From Alphaproteobacteria bacterium (GTDB lineage: Bacteria > Pseudomonadota > Alphaproteobacteria > Sphingomonadales > Kordiimonadaceae), in the NCBI GenBank assembly GCA_021774735.1, contig JAJFIS010000040.1:1-34671 (forward strand): a stretch of DNA of 34,671 nt, written 5' to 3'. Under the pieces are notes generated by a model. That model was given only the letters and a program-made list of their open reading frames with translations, ran no database searches and was not told where the DNA came from. The first letter of the stretch is position 1, and the number at the start of each line of letters is the position of its first letter. Shown here piece by piece: positions 1 to 8,968 of this stretch. Both the position numbers and the translations under genes were made by a program.

Positions 1-140
1 AACGATGCCAAGGCAGAACGCCTATGCAGACGCTTCTTGACGGGAAACAAATCTGGAAAGACAAATTTGTAGACCAGATTTAAACTGACAGTCACTAACT
101 GAAAAATCGGTAACTGTCAGATAAGGTCGGAACTATTACA
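1..140 (+). mobile_element. Right (3') end of an IS481-like insertion sequence, cut by the window edge
   Basis: The stretch holds the last codons of a transposase (3-83) and then about 57 bases up to a likely terminal inverted repeat ending in CTATTACA near position 140. CTGACAGT (85-92) and ACTGTCAG (113-120) form an inverted repeat just inside the end. Ends of the TGTAATAG...CTATTACA type are known from IS481-like elements; the exact border is inferred, since the left end and target duplication are outside the window. The element stops about 5 bases from the stop codon of mobC, so it probably inserted into the mobilization operon. Confidence 0.55.
3..83 (+). CDS. IS481/IS3-like transposase, C-terminal fragment
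   Basis: The open frame enters from the left edge and ends at TAA (81-83). It encodes about 26 residues, including RCQGRTPMQTLLDGKQIW. A segment of the type (R/G)xTPMQTxLDGK is typical of the C-terminus of integrase-core (DDE, rve) transposases of the IS481 group. The catalytic residues lie upstream of the window. The family call rests on this short tail and on the terminal repeat that follows, so an IS3-group element remains possible. Confidence 0.55.
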   Translation, partial: RCQGRTPMQTLLDGKQIWKDKFVDQI

Positions 141-145
141 CATAA

Positions 146-511
146 TCACACCTTTTTAATAGTTTCGCCAATAGCTTCAAGCAAACGCTTAAGTTCGGCT
201 CTATCCTCCTCAAGCCCCCATGTGTCTTGCGCGTAGCCCCTAAGGTTTGCTTGTTTGGCTAGTTGATTAATGTTGCCGCCAACGCGCCCAAGCTCAGCCA
301 TTAATTTTGACAGTGCGAAAACAAGGTTTTGTGATTGCTGGTGACGCTTAGGCCTAATTTTTTGCGCGAGCACAGCCATGCGCATGAAAGCTTGAAACGA
401 TAAATCTGTTGCTTGCGCTGCTAACTCTGCTTGTTGCCATTCTTCTTCAGAGAAATTAGTCTCTTTTTTAATTGGCCTTGGCCTGCTTTGGTTTCTAATT
501 GGTCTAGTCAT
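146..511 (-). CDS. mobC: MobC-like relaxosome accessory protein
   Basis: About 121 residues. In MobC-type mobilization proteins the role is to help a relaxase open the DNA at oriT. The sequence has a basic N-terminus (TRPIRNQSRPRPIKKE), a ribbon-helix-helix-like stretch, and the family's C-terminal segment GRVGGNINQLAKQAN (xxGNNxNQxA type). I chose ATG at 511 because GGAGG lies 7 bases upstream; an in-frame ATG at 556 would overlap traG. The gene follows traG by 13 bases and was probably co-transcribed with it. Downstream, where a relaxase gene is expected, an IS begins at once, so the natural C-terminus may be altered and the mobilization module is incomplete. Confidence 0.75.
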   Translation of the reverse strand: MTRPIRNQSRPRPIKKETNFSEEEWQQAELAAQATDLSFQAFMRMAVLAQKIRPKRHQQSQNLVFALSKLMAELGRVGGNINQLAKQANLRGYAQDTWGLEEDRAELKRLLEAIGETIKKV

Positions 512-524
512 TAGGACACCTCCA

Positions 525-2051
525 TCACCCTTGCCAATTACCAAATTGGCCAGCAAAGCATTTATCTTTATAGTAAATAATGCGATTTACAAGATATGGT
601 CGTGATCCCGCTATCATCAATAGCATAACAGTATTGGGTAGGCAGAGTATTTCATCTGCCGTAAGAAGGCGGCGCGTGGCACGAGTTTCGCTATCAGAAT
701 AGTTTTTGTGCATCGCAGCAATTGGCACATTACTACTGCGAGACTTGCTAAATGTGCGCACTGTTTTATCACCAAGTGTTTTTGATAGATGTTCAGCCGT
801 GGCCACATCAGTTGGTGCTACCGACCACATTTGTGTGACTGCACAGTTTGATAAAATGAGACCTGCATTTTTGCCGTAAACGGCTTCAAGTTGGGCAATA
901 CTTTGGGTGAAAGCCCAAAGCTTAACGCCGTATCCTGCAAGATAAGCAAAGCCGCCAATGGGCATTTTGCCAAGACTTGGGAACTCATCAAGCAAAAACA
1001 AAACTTCATAGGGCATTTTACGCTTGGCTTGGGTCATGCTGGCCTGAGCAAGCCCCACCATCAACCGCATGAAAGGTTTGTAAACAGCCATTTGATGGGG
1101 AGGGATGATTAAATAAATGCTGGCTATTTCACGCTTAAGCGCTGTGAAGTTAAAATCACTACATGATGTTACTTCTTGCACCCTTGCACTGTCTAAAAAG
1201 CGTGTATGGCCTTGGGCAGTGGAGATAACGCCGCTTCGTTCTTTATCGGCTTTTTGCATAAAGGCCGTGGCGGCGCGGCGTATCCACCATTCTTTAGCTA
1301 TGGCCATTCCTTGTAATAATTCGTCAAACTTTTCAGGGGGCAGGGTAAGCAAACGCCGTACCTCAGCAAGGTTACGTTTATCGTTTTCACTGTGGCGGAT
1401 GACATAACAGATAAGTCCAACAAGCAAGCTTTTGGCCTCTCGTTCCCAAAAGCCGTTATCACTGCTTGAAGGTGTTATCATAAGCTCTGTAATGAGCGCC
1501 ACATCATCAAGTTCATTTTGGCCAAGGCGGATAAAATCAAGTGGATTAATATGGGCTGAGAACTTCTCAAAAGGAGCGATGGCATAGACGTTGCCATATT
1601 TTTTGCGCTCTTTATGAGTTAACGCATAATTTTCGCCCTTTATGTCAATGCAAAAAACTGAGCCTTTATAATCGAGCAAGTTGGGAATAACCGCACTAAC
1701 CCCTTTGCCACCACGGGTGCGGCTGATGGTCATTATATGCCCCGCACCACCAAAGCGCAGATATTTACCACTTTGCTTTGCCAGCAAAACGCCTTCACCA
1801 TTTAACAACCCAAATGCCTTGGCTTCACCCATGCCAGCAAAGCGCGCTGTGCCTAAAATGCTTATCCGCATATCAGCAAGCCACTTCCAAAGACGGCCAG
1901 CGCAGAAGGTGAACCCAGCCCCAGCGCCATATAAAGCCATCACAACAAACAGCACGTCCTTGCTATAAAGCCCTTGCTCAACAAACCACCATAGCCAAAC
2001 CATAAGACTTATTATAGGCAGCACCACTATGCTCATTATTAGAACCCACAT
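525..2051 (-). CDS. traG: Type IV coupling protein, VirD4/TraG family
   Basis: About 508 residues. Coupling proteins are inner-membrane ATPases that bring relaxosome DNA to a type IV secretion channel. Visible features are two N-terminal membrane segments (about residues 1-55), a Walker A region with TRGGKGVSAVIPNLL, the family's FCIDIKGENY, a Walker B with VLFLLDEFPSLG, and the downstream motif AFTQSIAQL. I chose ATG at 2051 because AGGAGAGGG stands 7-8 bases upstream; an in-frame ATG at 2099 has no such site. At 508 residues it is slightly short for the family but keeps all core motifs. No mating-pair (virB/trb) or relaxase genes are in the window, so this is part of a larger or decayed plasmid-like or integrative element. 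Confidence 0.88.
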   Translation of the reverse strand: MWVLIMSIVVLPIISLMVWLWWFVEQGLYSKDVLFVVMALYGAGAGFTFCAGRLWKWLADMRISILGTARFAGMGEAKAFGLLNGEGVLLAKQSGKYLRFGGAGHIMTISRTRGGKGVSAVIPNLLDYKGSVFCIDIKGENYALTHKERKKYGNVYAIAPFEKFSAHINPLDFIRLGQNELDDVALITELMITPSSSDNGFWEREAKSLLVGLICYVIRHSENDKRNLAEVRRLLTLPPEKFDELLQGMAIAKEWWIRRAATAFMQKADKERSGVISTAQGHTRFLDSARVQEVTSCSDFNFTALKREIASIYLIIPPHQMAVYKPFMRLMVGLAQASMTQAKRKMPYEVLFLLDEFPSLGKMPIGGFAYLAGYGVKLWAFTQSIAQLEAVYGKNAGLILSNCAVTQMWSVAPTDVATAEHLSKTLGDKTVRTFSKSRSSNVPIAAMHKNYSDSETRATRRLLTADEILCLPNTVMLLMIAGSRPYLVNRIIYYKDKCFAGQFGNWQG

Positions 2052-2316
2052 GACAAACCCTCTCCTTTTTAGTTGATAACACTTTATGGAAATGGCCAAA
2101 ATGGGAGGATTTTGAGTGGTTATGTGAGTGTTTTTAGCAAAATATCACCTTGGCAAAAGATAGATAAAACTATTGAAAATCAGTATATTAGGCAAAAGTT
2201 GAGCATGAACAAAAGTTTCAAAAAAGAAAAAGCAATGACTCGAAAAAAGGTAAATAATAAGAAAAGTTTTTTCCAATTACCCCTTTTTTACCCCTTTTTT
2301 GATTTTTCCACTAAAA

Positions 2317-2344
2317 AAGGACTTAACATTTCTGCTAAGTCCTT
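2317..2344 (-). terminator. Rho-independent terminator after tRNA-fMet
   Basis: A 9-bp perfect stem AAGGACTTA/TAAGTCCTT (2336-2344 with 2317-2325) with a 10-base loop is followed on the minus strand by a T-run (2313-2318). It lies 8 bases past the CCA end of the tRNA gene and reads in the same direction. It separates the tRNA from the traG-mobC region. Confidence 0.8.
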
Positions 2345-2352
2345 GTTTTTAT

Positions 2353-2429
<77 letters not shown>

Positions 2430-2918
2430 TCAAGTGGAGCGCATGCCTTTTGGGCTGCGGTTGGCATGGTGTAATAGCTTTCCCCCTTATGTGCAAGGTC
2501 CTTTTTCGCTAAATATGCACAAAGTTTGCTTTACTGTAATTGCGCTATTTAGGGCAGCGATATTTTGGCTTAAAAGCGCGCTTAACCATGGGCATGCAAG
2601 AAGCTTAGGCAGAAAGACAAAATAGGGAGATGGGTATCAAAGGCTGATAAACCCCGCAAACAAGCTTTCTTGTTTCGCACTATAGGCAAGAGCTTTTCAA
2701 ATTTTCTGGTGGTTGCTAAGTTTCAGCCCTTTCATAAGATAATGATAAAGAATGTGTTATTATCGCAACTATATTTCATATTTTAAATAAATTGCTAACT
2801 ATCTAAATCAGCTAGCCCTTGACCATAGCAATATAGAGCGTAGGGTTGAGGCGGACGTCTGCGCCCCTATTCATTTTTGCAGGCGAATGAGGAATATTTA
2901 AGAATTGAGGGAGTTTAC
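2430..2918. other. Non-coding stretch between tRNA-fMet and the TonB-dependent receptor
   Basis: I see no convincing gene here. It must hold the promoters of the tRNA (minus strand) and of the receptor (plus strand). From about 2730 to 2810 it is very AT-rich and contains a partly symmetrical GATAAT...ATTATC element, listed separately. A TTGACC hexamer at 2819-2824 could be a -35 element, but no good -10 lies at the right distance. Confidence 0.5.
2738..2764. promoter_or_regulatory. Possible Fur-like operator upstream of the TonB-dependent receptor
   Basis: GATAATGATAA (2738-2748) is identical to the left 11 bases of the classical 19-bp Fur box, and ATTATC (2759-2764) gives a partial inverted half further out. 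The right half does not match at consensus spacing. It lies about 155 bases upstream of the receptor start. The match to a known motif is seen; binding and iron control are inference, and alphaproteobacterial iron regulators often use other sites. Confidence 0.28.
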
Positions 2919-5618
2919 ATGATTAGGAAATTTATCGCATCCACAGCGATCGCAACAGGCACTTTGGCATTGATAGTGGCCCCCGCCGCCATTGCACAAG
3001 ATGACGCACAAAGTGATTCTGATGTATCGCTGGAAGAAATTGTCGTTACGGGCTCTTTCATTAAGGGCCAAACCCAATTTAACAGCCCATCGCCCATTTC
3101 CGTTATTGGTGCAAATGACCTTAGCAAAATGGGTGCTTCCAATATCGCTGATTTGGTGCAAAGCCTAACCATTAACAATGGGGCGCAAAATAATCCCGAT
3201 GCTTTCACCCAAAATGCCACAACCGGCACATCCAACTTTAACTTACGCGGCCTTGGTGTTGCCTCTACGTTGGTACTGCTAAATGGCAAGCGTCAGGTTT
3301 CTGCCGGTACCGTTACCAATGACGGCGTTGCTTTTGTTGATACCAGCTCGCTGACACCGCAAATCGCCATTCAGCGCGTTGAGATTTTGAAGGACGGTGC
3401 TGCGGCTATTTATGGCACCGATGCGGTCGCGGGTGTTGTTAACTTCATCACCGACGATAAATTTGAAGGCGTCGCGATCAATGCAAAAGATCAATTTGTG
3501 ACCGACCAAGGCTCACAGCGGGACCTTCTTATCGAAGCGAAATTTGGTTGGGGTAATGACACCACCAATTTCATGATTGCGGGTAGCTATTATGACCGCA
3601 CACCGCTTACGACAGAAGAGCGTCGCTTATCTCGCATCCAAGATGATAGCTCAGTGCTGGGTAATCCGGGTGCTTTCTTCCTAACCGGTGGTGGCGGGCT
3701 TCCAGCAGGTGTTCCATTTGTTGACCCAACAGGCTGTGAGAGTGAAGGCGGTATCTTGACCCGTTTGGGCGGGGATGTTCCGATCGGGCCTCTTTCCATA
3801 ACTCCGGGCTTCTGTGGTTTTGACTTCGGCAACTTCTTTAACTTGGTGCCAGAGGAAGAGCGCAAACAAGGTATTGCAGTATTGAACCAGAGAATGGGTG
3901 AAACTGCGAACCTGCGCCTTGAGGCCTCATACGCTAAAAATGAAGCTAGTCGCGGCAATTCACCAACTTTCCCATTCTTGCAATTGGGCAGTGCCGTTGT
4001 GCCAGCAACGCACCCTGAATTTCCACTGGCCTTCCAGTTAACCGGTGAGCCAGCGGCAGTGTTCTTTGGCCGCGCTAGCGGTAATGGCGGCAAAGTATCG
4101 CCCAATGCATTTGAAAGCGAAACTTGGCGGGTAAACGCTACGCTCGACGGTGAGTTTGCTAATGGTTGGTCGTGGGAAGTATCTGCGACCCGCGCCAGCA
4201 ATGATTATATTGTTTCGACCCAAGATACAGTAACCGCCAACTTCCAAGCTGCACTGTTTGGTTTTGGTGGTAATGGCTGTGATGCAGCGGCGGGTGTGCC
4301 GGGGGCGAATGGCTGTGAATATTTCAACCCATTCTCCACTAGCTTTACAACAGCACCAAACTCGCAGGGCATATTAGACTTTGTGACCGGCACACAGGTA
4401 ATTACCGGTAAATCACGCCTCACAGTTTTGGATGCTGTTTTTTCCGGAACCGTAGGTGAAACGGCATCGGGTGATATCGGTGTGGCGGTTGGTTTCCAAT
4501 ACCGCGATGAAACATGGGGCAGGGACTATGATGATTGCTCCAATGCGGACTGTTTTGCCTTCATCATTGGTGACCAAGACTTTGAGGCCACCCAAGATGT
4601 GAAAGCAGCTTTCATTGAAACCCGCATTCCGCTAACCGAAAGATTGGATCTGTCTGCGGCGCTACGCTATGAGGATTACGGCGGCAATATCGGCAGCACG
4701 ATTGATCCCAAGATATCCTTAATGTTCCGCCCCAATGATACGGTGGTTCTGCGGGGTAGCTTCTCAACCAGCTTCCGTGCCCCAAGTGTTTTCCAAACAA
4801 AGGGCAATGGCACTTCTTTGCAGCAAGTAGCTGACCCACGTAATGGCGGTGCGGCTTTCGCGGCTGTTCGCGGTCTTCCAACCCCGGCTGGTGGGCGTGA
4901 TCTCTCGCCAGAGCAATCAGAAGCCTTTAACTTTGGCATTTCTTGGGAACCATCAGACGGCGTAGCGATTTCTGTTGATTTCTGGAACTATAATTTCTCT
5001 GATGCCATCATCGTTGAAAACAGCCAAGCGGTTGTTGATGCCTTCTCTGAAGATTCTAGCCGGGTGATCAGATCGCCAGCAGGCTCTATTTTAATGGTAC
5101 TTGTTGACCGGGTTAATGCCTCAAGCGTTAAAACTAACGGTGTTGACTTTGGCCTGAAATATGACATGGAAACATCAGCTGGCACTATTACACCAGCGAT
5201 TGATGCTACTCGGGTCTTTAGCTATGACATTGATGATCCACAAGCTGGTAAAATCAGTGGTGCGGGCAAGCGTAACTTTGCTAACTTTGGTACACCAACA
5301 CCCAAACTACGCGGTAATGCTAGCCTTACATGGAGCGGCGAAACCATGCAGCTTGCAGGCTTTGTGCGCTATATTGGCGGCATGGATGATGACCAAAACC
5401 CTGGAACGCGGATTGGCAGCATGACAACGGTTGATCTTCAATACCGTTTGAATATGTCGGCTTTCTATGACGGCGGTGAAGGCATTTCGCTTACCGTGGG
5501 CCTGATCAATGCCTTTGACAAAGCCCCACCACAGGTCTTCACTAATGGTGGCTTCGAGAGCCGCACCCATGACCCACGTGGCCGCATGGCTTATGTGAAC
5601 CTGTCCGCTAGTTTCTAA
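2919..5618 (+). CDS. TonB-dependent outer-membrane receptor
   Basis: 899 residues. Such receptors import scarce ligands (iron complexes, vitamins, oligosaccharides or peptides) across the outer membrane using TonB-ExbBD energy. Residues 1-26 form a signal peptide ending APAAIA before Q. A TonB-box-like EEIVVTGS follows at 39-46, then a plug domain (roughly 55-180) with FNLRGLG and LLNGKR motifs and the VEILKDGAAAIYGTDAVAG segment. The rest is a 22-strand-type barrel ending in Phe (LSASF), as outer-membrane proteins do. I chose ATG at 2919 because GAGGGAG stands upstream and the signal peptide begins there; an in-frame ATG at 2877 would add 14 polar residues. The long loops and plug resemble the large alphaproteobacterial/gammaproteobacterial receptors of unknown or glycan/peptide ligand. 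The ligand cannot be read from sequence. It is a single-gene unit with its own terminator. Confidence 0.93.
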   Translation: MIRKFIASTAIATGTLALIVAPAAIAQDDAQSDSDVSLEEIVVTGSFIKGQTQFNSPSPISVIGANDLSKMGASNIADLVQSLTINNGAQNNPDAFTQNATTGTSNFNLRGLGVASTLVLLNGKRQVSAGTVTNDGVAFVDTSSLTPQIAIQRVEILKDGAAAIYGTDAVAGVVNFITDDKFEGVAINAKDQFVTDQGSQRDLLIEAKFGWGNDTTNFMIAGSYYDRTPLTTEERRLSRIQDDSSVLGNPGAFFLTGGGGLPAGVPFVDPTGCESEGGILTRLGGDVPIGPLSITPGFCGFDFGNFFNLVPEEERKQGIAVLNQRMGETANLRLEASYAKNEASRGNSPTFPFLQLGSAVVPATHPEFPLAFQLTGEPAAVFFGRASGNGGKVSPNAFESETWRVNATLDGEFANGWSWEVSATRASNDYIVSTQDTVTANFQAALFGFGGNGCDAAAGVPGANGCEYFNPFSTSFTTAPNSQGILDFVTGTQVITGKSRLTVLDAVFSGTVGETASGDIGVAVGFQYRDETWGRDYDDCSNADCFAFIIGDQDFEATQDVKAAFIETRIPLTERLDLSAALRYEDYGGNIGSTIDPKISLMFRPNDTVVLRGSFSTSFRAPSVFQTKGNGTSLQQVADPRNGGAAFAAVRGLPTPAGGRDLSPEQSEAFNFGISWEPSDGVAISVDFWNYNFSDAIIVENSQAVVDAFSEDSSRVIRSPAGSILMVLVDRVNASSVKTNGVDFGLKYDMETSAGTITPAIDATRVFSYDIDDPQAGKISGAGKRNFANFGTPTPKLRGNASLTWSGETMQLAGFVRYIGGMDDDQNPGTRIGSMTTVDLQYRLNMSAFYDGGEGISLTVGLINAFDKAPPQVFTNGGFESRTHDPRGRMAYVNLSASF

Positions 5619-5650
5619 AAAGCAGCTACAAGACTTCTTAAGAATGAAGA

Positions 5651-5677
5651 GGGTGCCTCACGGGGCACCCTTTTTTT
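5651..5677 (+). terminator. Rho-independent terminator of the TonB-dependent receptor
   Basis: GGGTGCC and GGCACCC pair over a short loop and are followed by seven T residues (5671-5677). It starts 33 bases after the receptor stop codon. There is no equivalent T-run on the minus strand, so it serves the receptor only. Confidence 0.93.
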
Positions 5678-5703
5678 AGGCCCCAAGGGAATGATTACAT
5701 TCC

Positions 5704-6924
5704 TTAGAGCGGTTCACTTTTGTGCGTTGGGCTCTTATGCGCGAAAAGCACACCGGCAATGATTAGAATGCTAGCCCGTGCGCCCCAAGCGATGGCAATA
5801 GTATAAAGTACACTATTGATCTCTTGAGGATTTACCCAGCCAAGAAAGCCAACAGCAAGCACGACTGCAGCCAATAAATTTGCCAAAACTATATAGGGAA
5901 CCCGTGCCTGTAAAGTGAGACTCTGCTCAAAACCAGCTGGGGCAAGTAAGATGCCCGTTAGCAGCATGCACGGGCCAATGATTTGGCCCGACAAAGCAAA
6001 TTCAAGGCCGATGATCGTGGTGAATGCCAATTCACCGTATAGTGCGCCGATAAAGCCTGCGATGCCCATGGAAATTCCAGCGCAGAGTAAAATAATTGGC
6101 CCGTAACTCCTCAGCCTTGGGTCTTTACGGTCATTGGCGCGGCTAAGAACCGGCAGTGCAGCAGCCAGAAACGCTTGGAGCAGGGCATATAGCAATAAAG
6201 CTATATTGAAAGGTAGGGCGAATATGCCAAGCAAGCCTGTGTCACCGCTGATGTGAGCGAGAAGCAACAAAGGGGAAGCCATCAGCCACATCATTAAGGC
6301 ACCAGAGAAACCTAAGGGTAAACCAGCTCGTAAATGCTGGGTTATGGGGACAATGCTATAGGTTAGTTTGATTGGTGTAAGTTGCTGACGGACCATCCAC
6401 ATGCCTATAGCGCCATGTAGACACCAAATAGCGGCGTGGAGTGCCAGAATAAAGGCTAATTCTGTGCCACTGATAAGCAGTGCAATACCGAAAAGAGGTT
6501 CAGCGATTGCCAACGGCATTGAAAGTCGGAGCCATTTAATAACCTTCTCATGGGCGGTAAAGCATACACGCACCCAAAGGGCGATTGAGCGTCCTATGAA
6601 GGCAGGTAACACCCATAGTAGGACTAAAGGAGAAGCTGTTGGTACATCAGCAACCAATAAAAAAAGTACCATGAGTATTGCTATAATAGCTATCAAGGCA
6701 AACCGCATGGACAGGGTTTCGTTCAGATAGCTTGCCACGCCTTCCTTGCCAGAGCCAACCCGAAGGGGCATCAAGCTTTCCATACCAAAGTTAATCAGTG
6801 ACATCAAAAATGTGTAAAGTGCCAAAGCATAGGACCAAAGGCCATAATCCGCCACACCTAGGTAACGCGCTAAAAATATGATATAAAGCGCACGTGCCCC
6901 ATATTCAGCGAGATTGTTCCCCAT
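5704..6924 (-). CDS. Oligosaccharide flippase (Wzx/MATE-like polysaccharide exporter)
   Basis: About 406 residues from ATG 6924 (a TTG precedes it directly). Flippases of this family move lipid-linked sugar units from the cytoplasmic to the periplasmic face of the inner membrane. The protein is almost wholly hydrophobic, with about 12 membrane segments and the N-terminal family pattern ALYIIFLARYLGVADYGLWS. It is the last gene of the minus-strand glycan operon. The start is doubtful: the in-frame sequence upstream reads YGIGSIIKNGSALMGNN, which looks like the natural first helix of these proteins, yet it has no ATG, GTG or TTG before an in-frame stop. Either a rare start (ATT/ATA) is used or the N-terminus is damaged. 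No clear terminator follows. Confidence 0.85.
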   Translation of the reverse strand: MGNNLAEYGARALYIIFLARYLGVADYGLWSYALALYTFLMSLINFGMESLMPLRVGSGKEGVASYLNETLSMRFALIAIIAILMVLFLLVADVPTASPLVLLWVLPAFIGRSIALWVRVCFTAHEKVIKWLRLSMPLAIAEPLFGIALLISGTELAFILALHAAIWCLHGAIGMWMVRQQLTPIKLTYSIVPITQHLRAGLPLGFSGALMMWLMASPLLLLAHISGDTGLLGIFALPFNIALLLYALLQAFLAAALPVLSRANDRKDPRLRSYGPIILLCAGISMGIAGFIGALYGELAFTTIIGLEFALSGQIIGPCMLLTGILLAPAGFEQSLTLQARVPYIVLANLLAAVVLAVGFLGWVNPQEINSVLYTIAIAWGARASILIIAGVLFAHKSPTHKSEPL

Positions 6925-7086
6925 CAAAGCTGAACCATTTTTTATTATTGAACCTATGCCGTAATTTGAAATTATCCTGCCCCTACTATACTGACACCAA
7001 AATTGTTAGGCATGCTAGCACATGTTGCGACAAGCGAAAGTATGTTTGCGCAGCGGTTTTGATGAATGGTCGGCCAGAACGAAAGA

Positions 7087-8160
7087 TTAATTACTATTTG
7101 AGCTGCGGACGATATAGCGTTTTCGTGTTTTTAGGAAAGGCATTTCTATATAAGTGTAGCTTGCATACGCCACTGGTAATAATGCAATAAATGCTAAGGG
7201 CGCAATGGCAATTGCCATGTAAATATTTGATAAAGAGATAATATTTTCATCAATAAATTTTGCCGCGTGAAACACATAAAAGAAATGGAGTAAGTAAATA
7301 GAATATGAGTAGCGACCAATTTTTGCCAAAGCTTGGGATGCCATACCGCTGCTATGCTTGAAAGAATTATCATACCATGAAGTTAGAATTGCGAAGGCTG
7401 CTCCCTCAACCGTCGGAATGATGATCCAATTAGGGCTAGCTGAGGGGAAACTACCGTTATTATAGAAGCCACCAACCGTATCAAAATAATATAGTGCTAG
7501 CAAAAATAGGGTAGCTGTGATTACGGCAAATATGTGGTTTTTATTCAATAATGACCGATGTTTCCACGCGAGAATACCAAGTAAAAACTGATCAACCCGG
7601 CCAATGATTGTAAAGTAAGAAATGCCTTGTATGCTTCCATTCTGCATGAAGAGTACCCACCGTAAAGTAATGGATATCAGCAAAAAAAACAGGAGCCATA
7701 TAGATGTTTTTTTGGAGCATGCTAACAAAAAAGGCAGTAAAATATAAAAATGCATTTCTACAGTTATCGACCAACCTCCATTTGGCCATAGGGGTTGAAT
7801 TATTCCCAGCACCAACAATTGAATAAATAACAAGGGATTGATACCGTTCAGATATTGAATGATTCCTTCAATGAAGAATAATATTAGCAATAATGGTGCA
7901 AGCCTAAGTAGGCGGTTCCACAAAAATCTTGAAAAATCTATCAATCGTCCATCTAATAATTTGGCAAAAAGATAGCCACTTAAAGTCATGAACATTGATA
8001 CGCCGATATGGCCTTCGGTGAAAATTGATAGAGGGAAAATGGGGGCGTTAGCATATTGACCATTCCCAATATGAATGAAGTGCCATACAAATACTAAGAA
8101 AGCGGCTATAGCCCTAACATGGTCCAGCGCAATAAAATATTTTCCATCAGATGATTTCAA
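7087..8160 (-). CDS. Membrane O-acyltransferase (acyltransferase family 3, OafA-like)
   Basis: 357 residues. Family members move acyl groups, usually acetyl, onto sugars of surface polysaccharides. The N-terminus has LDHVRAIAAFLVFVWHF with the conserved His, then HIGVSMFMTLSGYLFAK, then the RxxR-type NRLLRLAP, followed by about eight more membrane segments with WSITVEMHFYILLPF. The frame begins at TTG; an in-frame stop lies four codons upstream, so no better start exists, and the ribosome site is weak. AT-rich relative to the GT genes upstream in the operon. Position between a methyltransferase and a flippase supports acetylation of the operon's own glycan unit; the acceptor sugar is unknown. 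Confidence 0.9.
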   Translation of the reverse strand: MKSSDGKYFIALDHVRAIAAFLVFVWHFIHIGNGQYANAPIFPLSIFTEGHIGVSMFMTLSGYLFAKLLDGRLIDFSRFLWNRLLRLAPLLLILFFIEGIIQYLNGINPLLFIQLLVLGIIQPLWPNGGWSITVEMHFYILLPFLLACSKKTSIWLLFFLLISITLRWVLFMQNGSIQGISYFTIIGRVDQFLLGILAWKHRSLLNKNHIFAVITATLFLLALYYFDTVGGFYNNGSFPSASPNWIIIPTVEGAAFAILTSWYDNSFKHSSGMASQALAKIGRYSYSIYLLHFFYVFHAAKFIDENIISLSNIYMAIAIAPLAFIALLPVAYASYTYIEMPFLKTRKRYIVRSSNSN

Positions 8161-8226
8161 GTGTCGGCTCTATAATTTCACGCGTTATCTATAATCATTA
8201 TGATTTAGTCATTCTTTAAAATTCAT

Positions 8227-8898
8227 TTATTTGCTCACCTTGACCAAATATTGACGAGTAATGAAGCGCTCAATTAGGCCAAGTGTAAGTTTGTTTACAA
8301 AGGAAAATACACGGGCGTGATAGCGGGCAGGGCGAACATCTTTCAGTGTTAGCCCTCCGCTTGTCATCAAGGCAATTGCTGAGCTGCGTACAAAGAACCG
8401 CAGGTGGGTGCGGTCCAACACACCTTCCTCGACCAAGTCCCATCGTCCTTTAAACAATAAGGGGAATAGCACACTCATATGCGATACATTGGGAATACTG
8501 GCGATGATAATGCCACCGGGGGCAAGAGTTTCTGACAGTTTTTTGATTTCAGCCCACGGATTTTGCAGATGCTCTAGAACATCCATGCATAAAATCACAT
8601 CATATGGGGCATTATCAAAGTCAGAAGCTTTTAGGTTTTCAATTTTTTCTTCAATTACTGTATCAACTTTGCTACGAGCTAGAGCAGCGGCAGCTTTAAA
8701 GGGTTCCACAGCAGTTGTCTTGGCATTCGGCCTATTTTGGCTAACAAACCACAGAGTGTCCCCATTTCCTGCGCCCACTTCCAATACAGACTTTATTTGC
8801 GGGGGTAACATGGGCAGTATTTCTTGGCGTGCACCTGCAAAATAGCTCGCTTCTTTTTCACTATATAAATCGTGAGGTTTATTTTCTCGTAAAGTCAT
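8227..8898 (-). CDS. Class I SAM-dependent methyltransferase of a glycan operon
   Basis: 223 residues with the Rossmann methyltransferase fold. Motif I is VLEVGAGNGDTLWF, the acidic end of strand 2 is TAVEP, and the motif following strand 4 is DVILCMDVLEHLQNPW. A later segment, GRWDLVEEGVLDRTHLRFF, is frequent in methyltransferases of O-antigen and capsule clusters. GGGAG lies 6 bases before the ATG. It is third in the minus-strand operon. Methylation of a sugar in the repeat unit, or capping of the chain end, is the likely job; the substrate is inferred from context only. Confidence 0.9.
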   Translation of the reverse strand: MTLRENKPHDLYSEKEASYFAGARQEILPMLPPQIKSVLEVGAGNGDTLWFVSQNRPNAKTTAVEPFKAAAALARSKVDTVIEEKIENLKASDFDNAPYDVILCMDVLEHLQNPWAEIKKLSETLAPGGIIIASIPNVSHMSVLFPLLFKGRWDLVEEGVLDRTHLRFFVRSSAIALMTSGGLTLKDVRPARYHARVFSFVNKLTLGLIERFITRQYLVKVSK

Positions 8899-8968
8899 AG
8901 CTTCTCCCAGAAGTCACTATAGGAAACTTCCGAAGTTTGTCCAAATTTTTGGCATGATTGATGGACTT

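Noticed and set aside
2877-2918. Upstream start of the TonB-dependent receptor at 2877
   Set aside because: It would put 14 polar residues in front of a signal peptide, and the ribosome site fits ATG 2919.
3590-4201. 203-residue open frame on the minus strand inside the receptor gene
   Set aside because: Shadow frame of a GC-rich coding region; Pro/Ser/Arg-rich, no ribosome site, no known motif.
5687-5704. Small palindrome GGAATG-ATTA-CATTCC at the end of the flippase gene
   Set aside because: It has a 6-bp stem and no T-run, so I do not call it a terminator.
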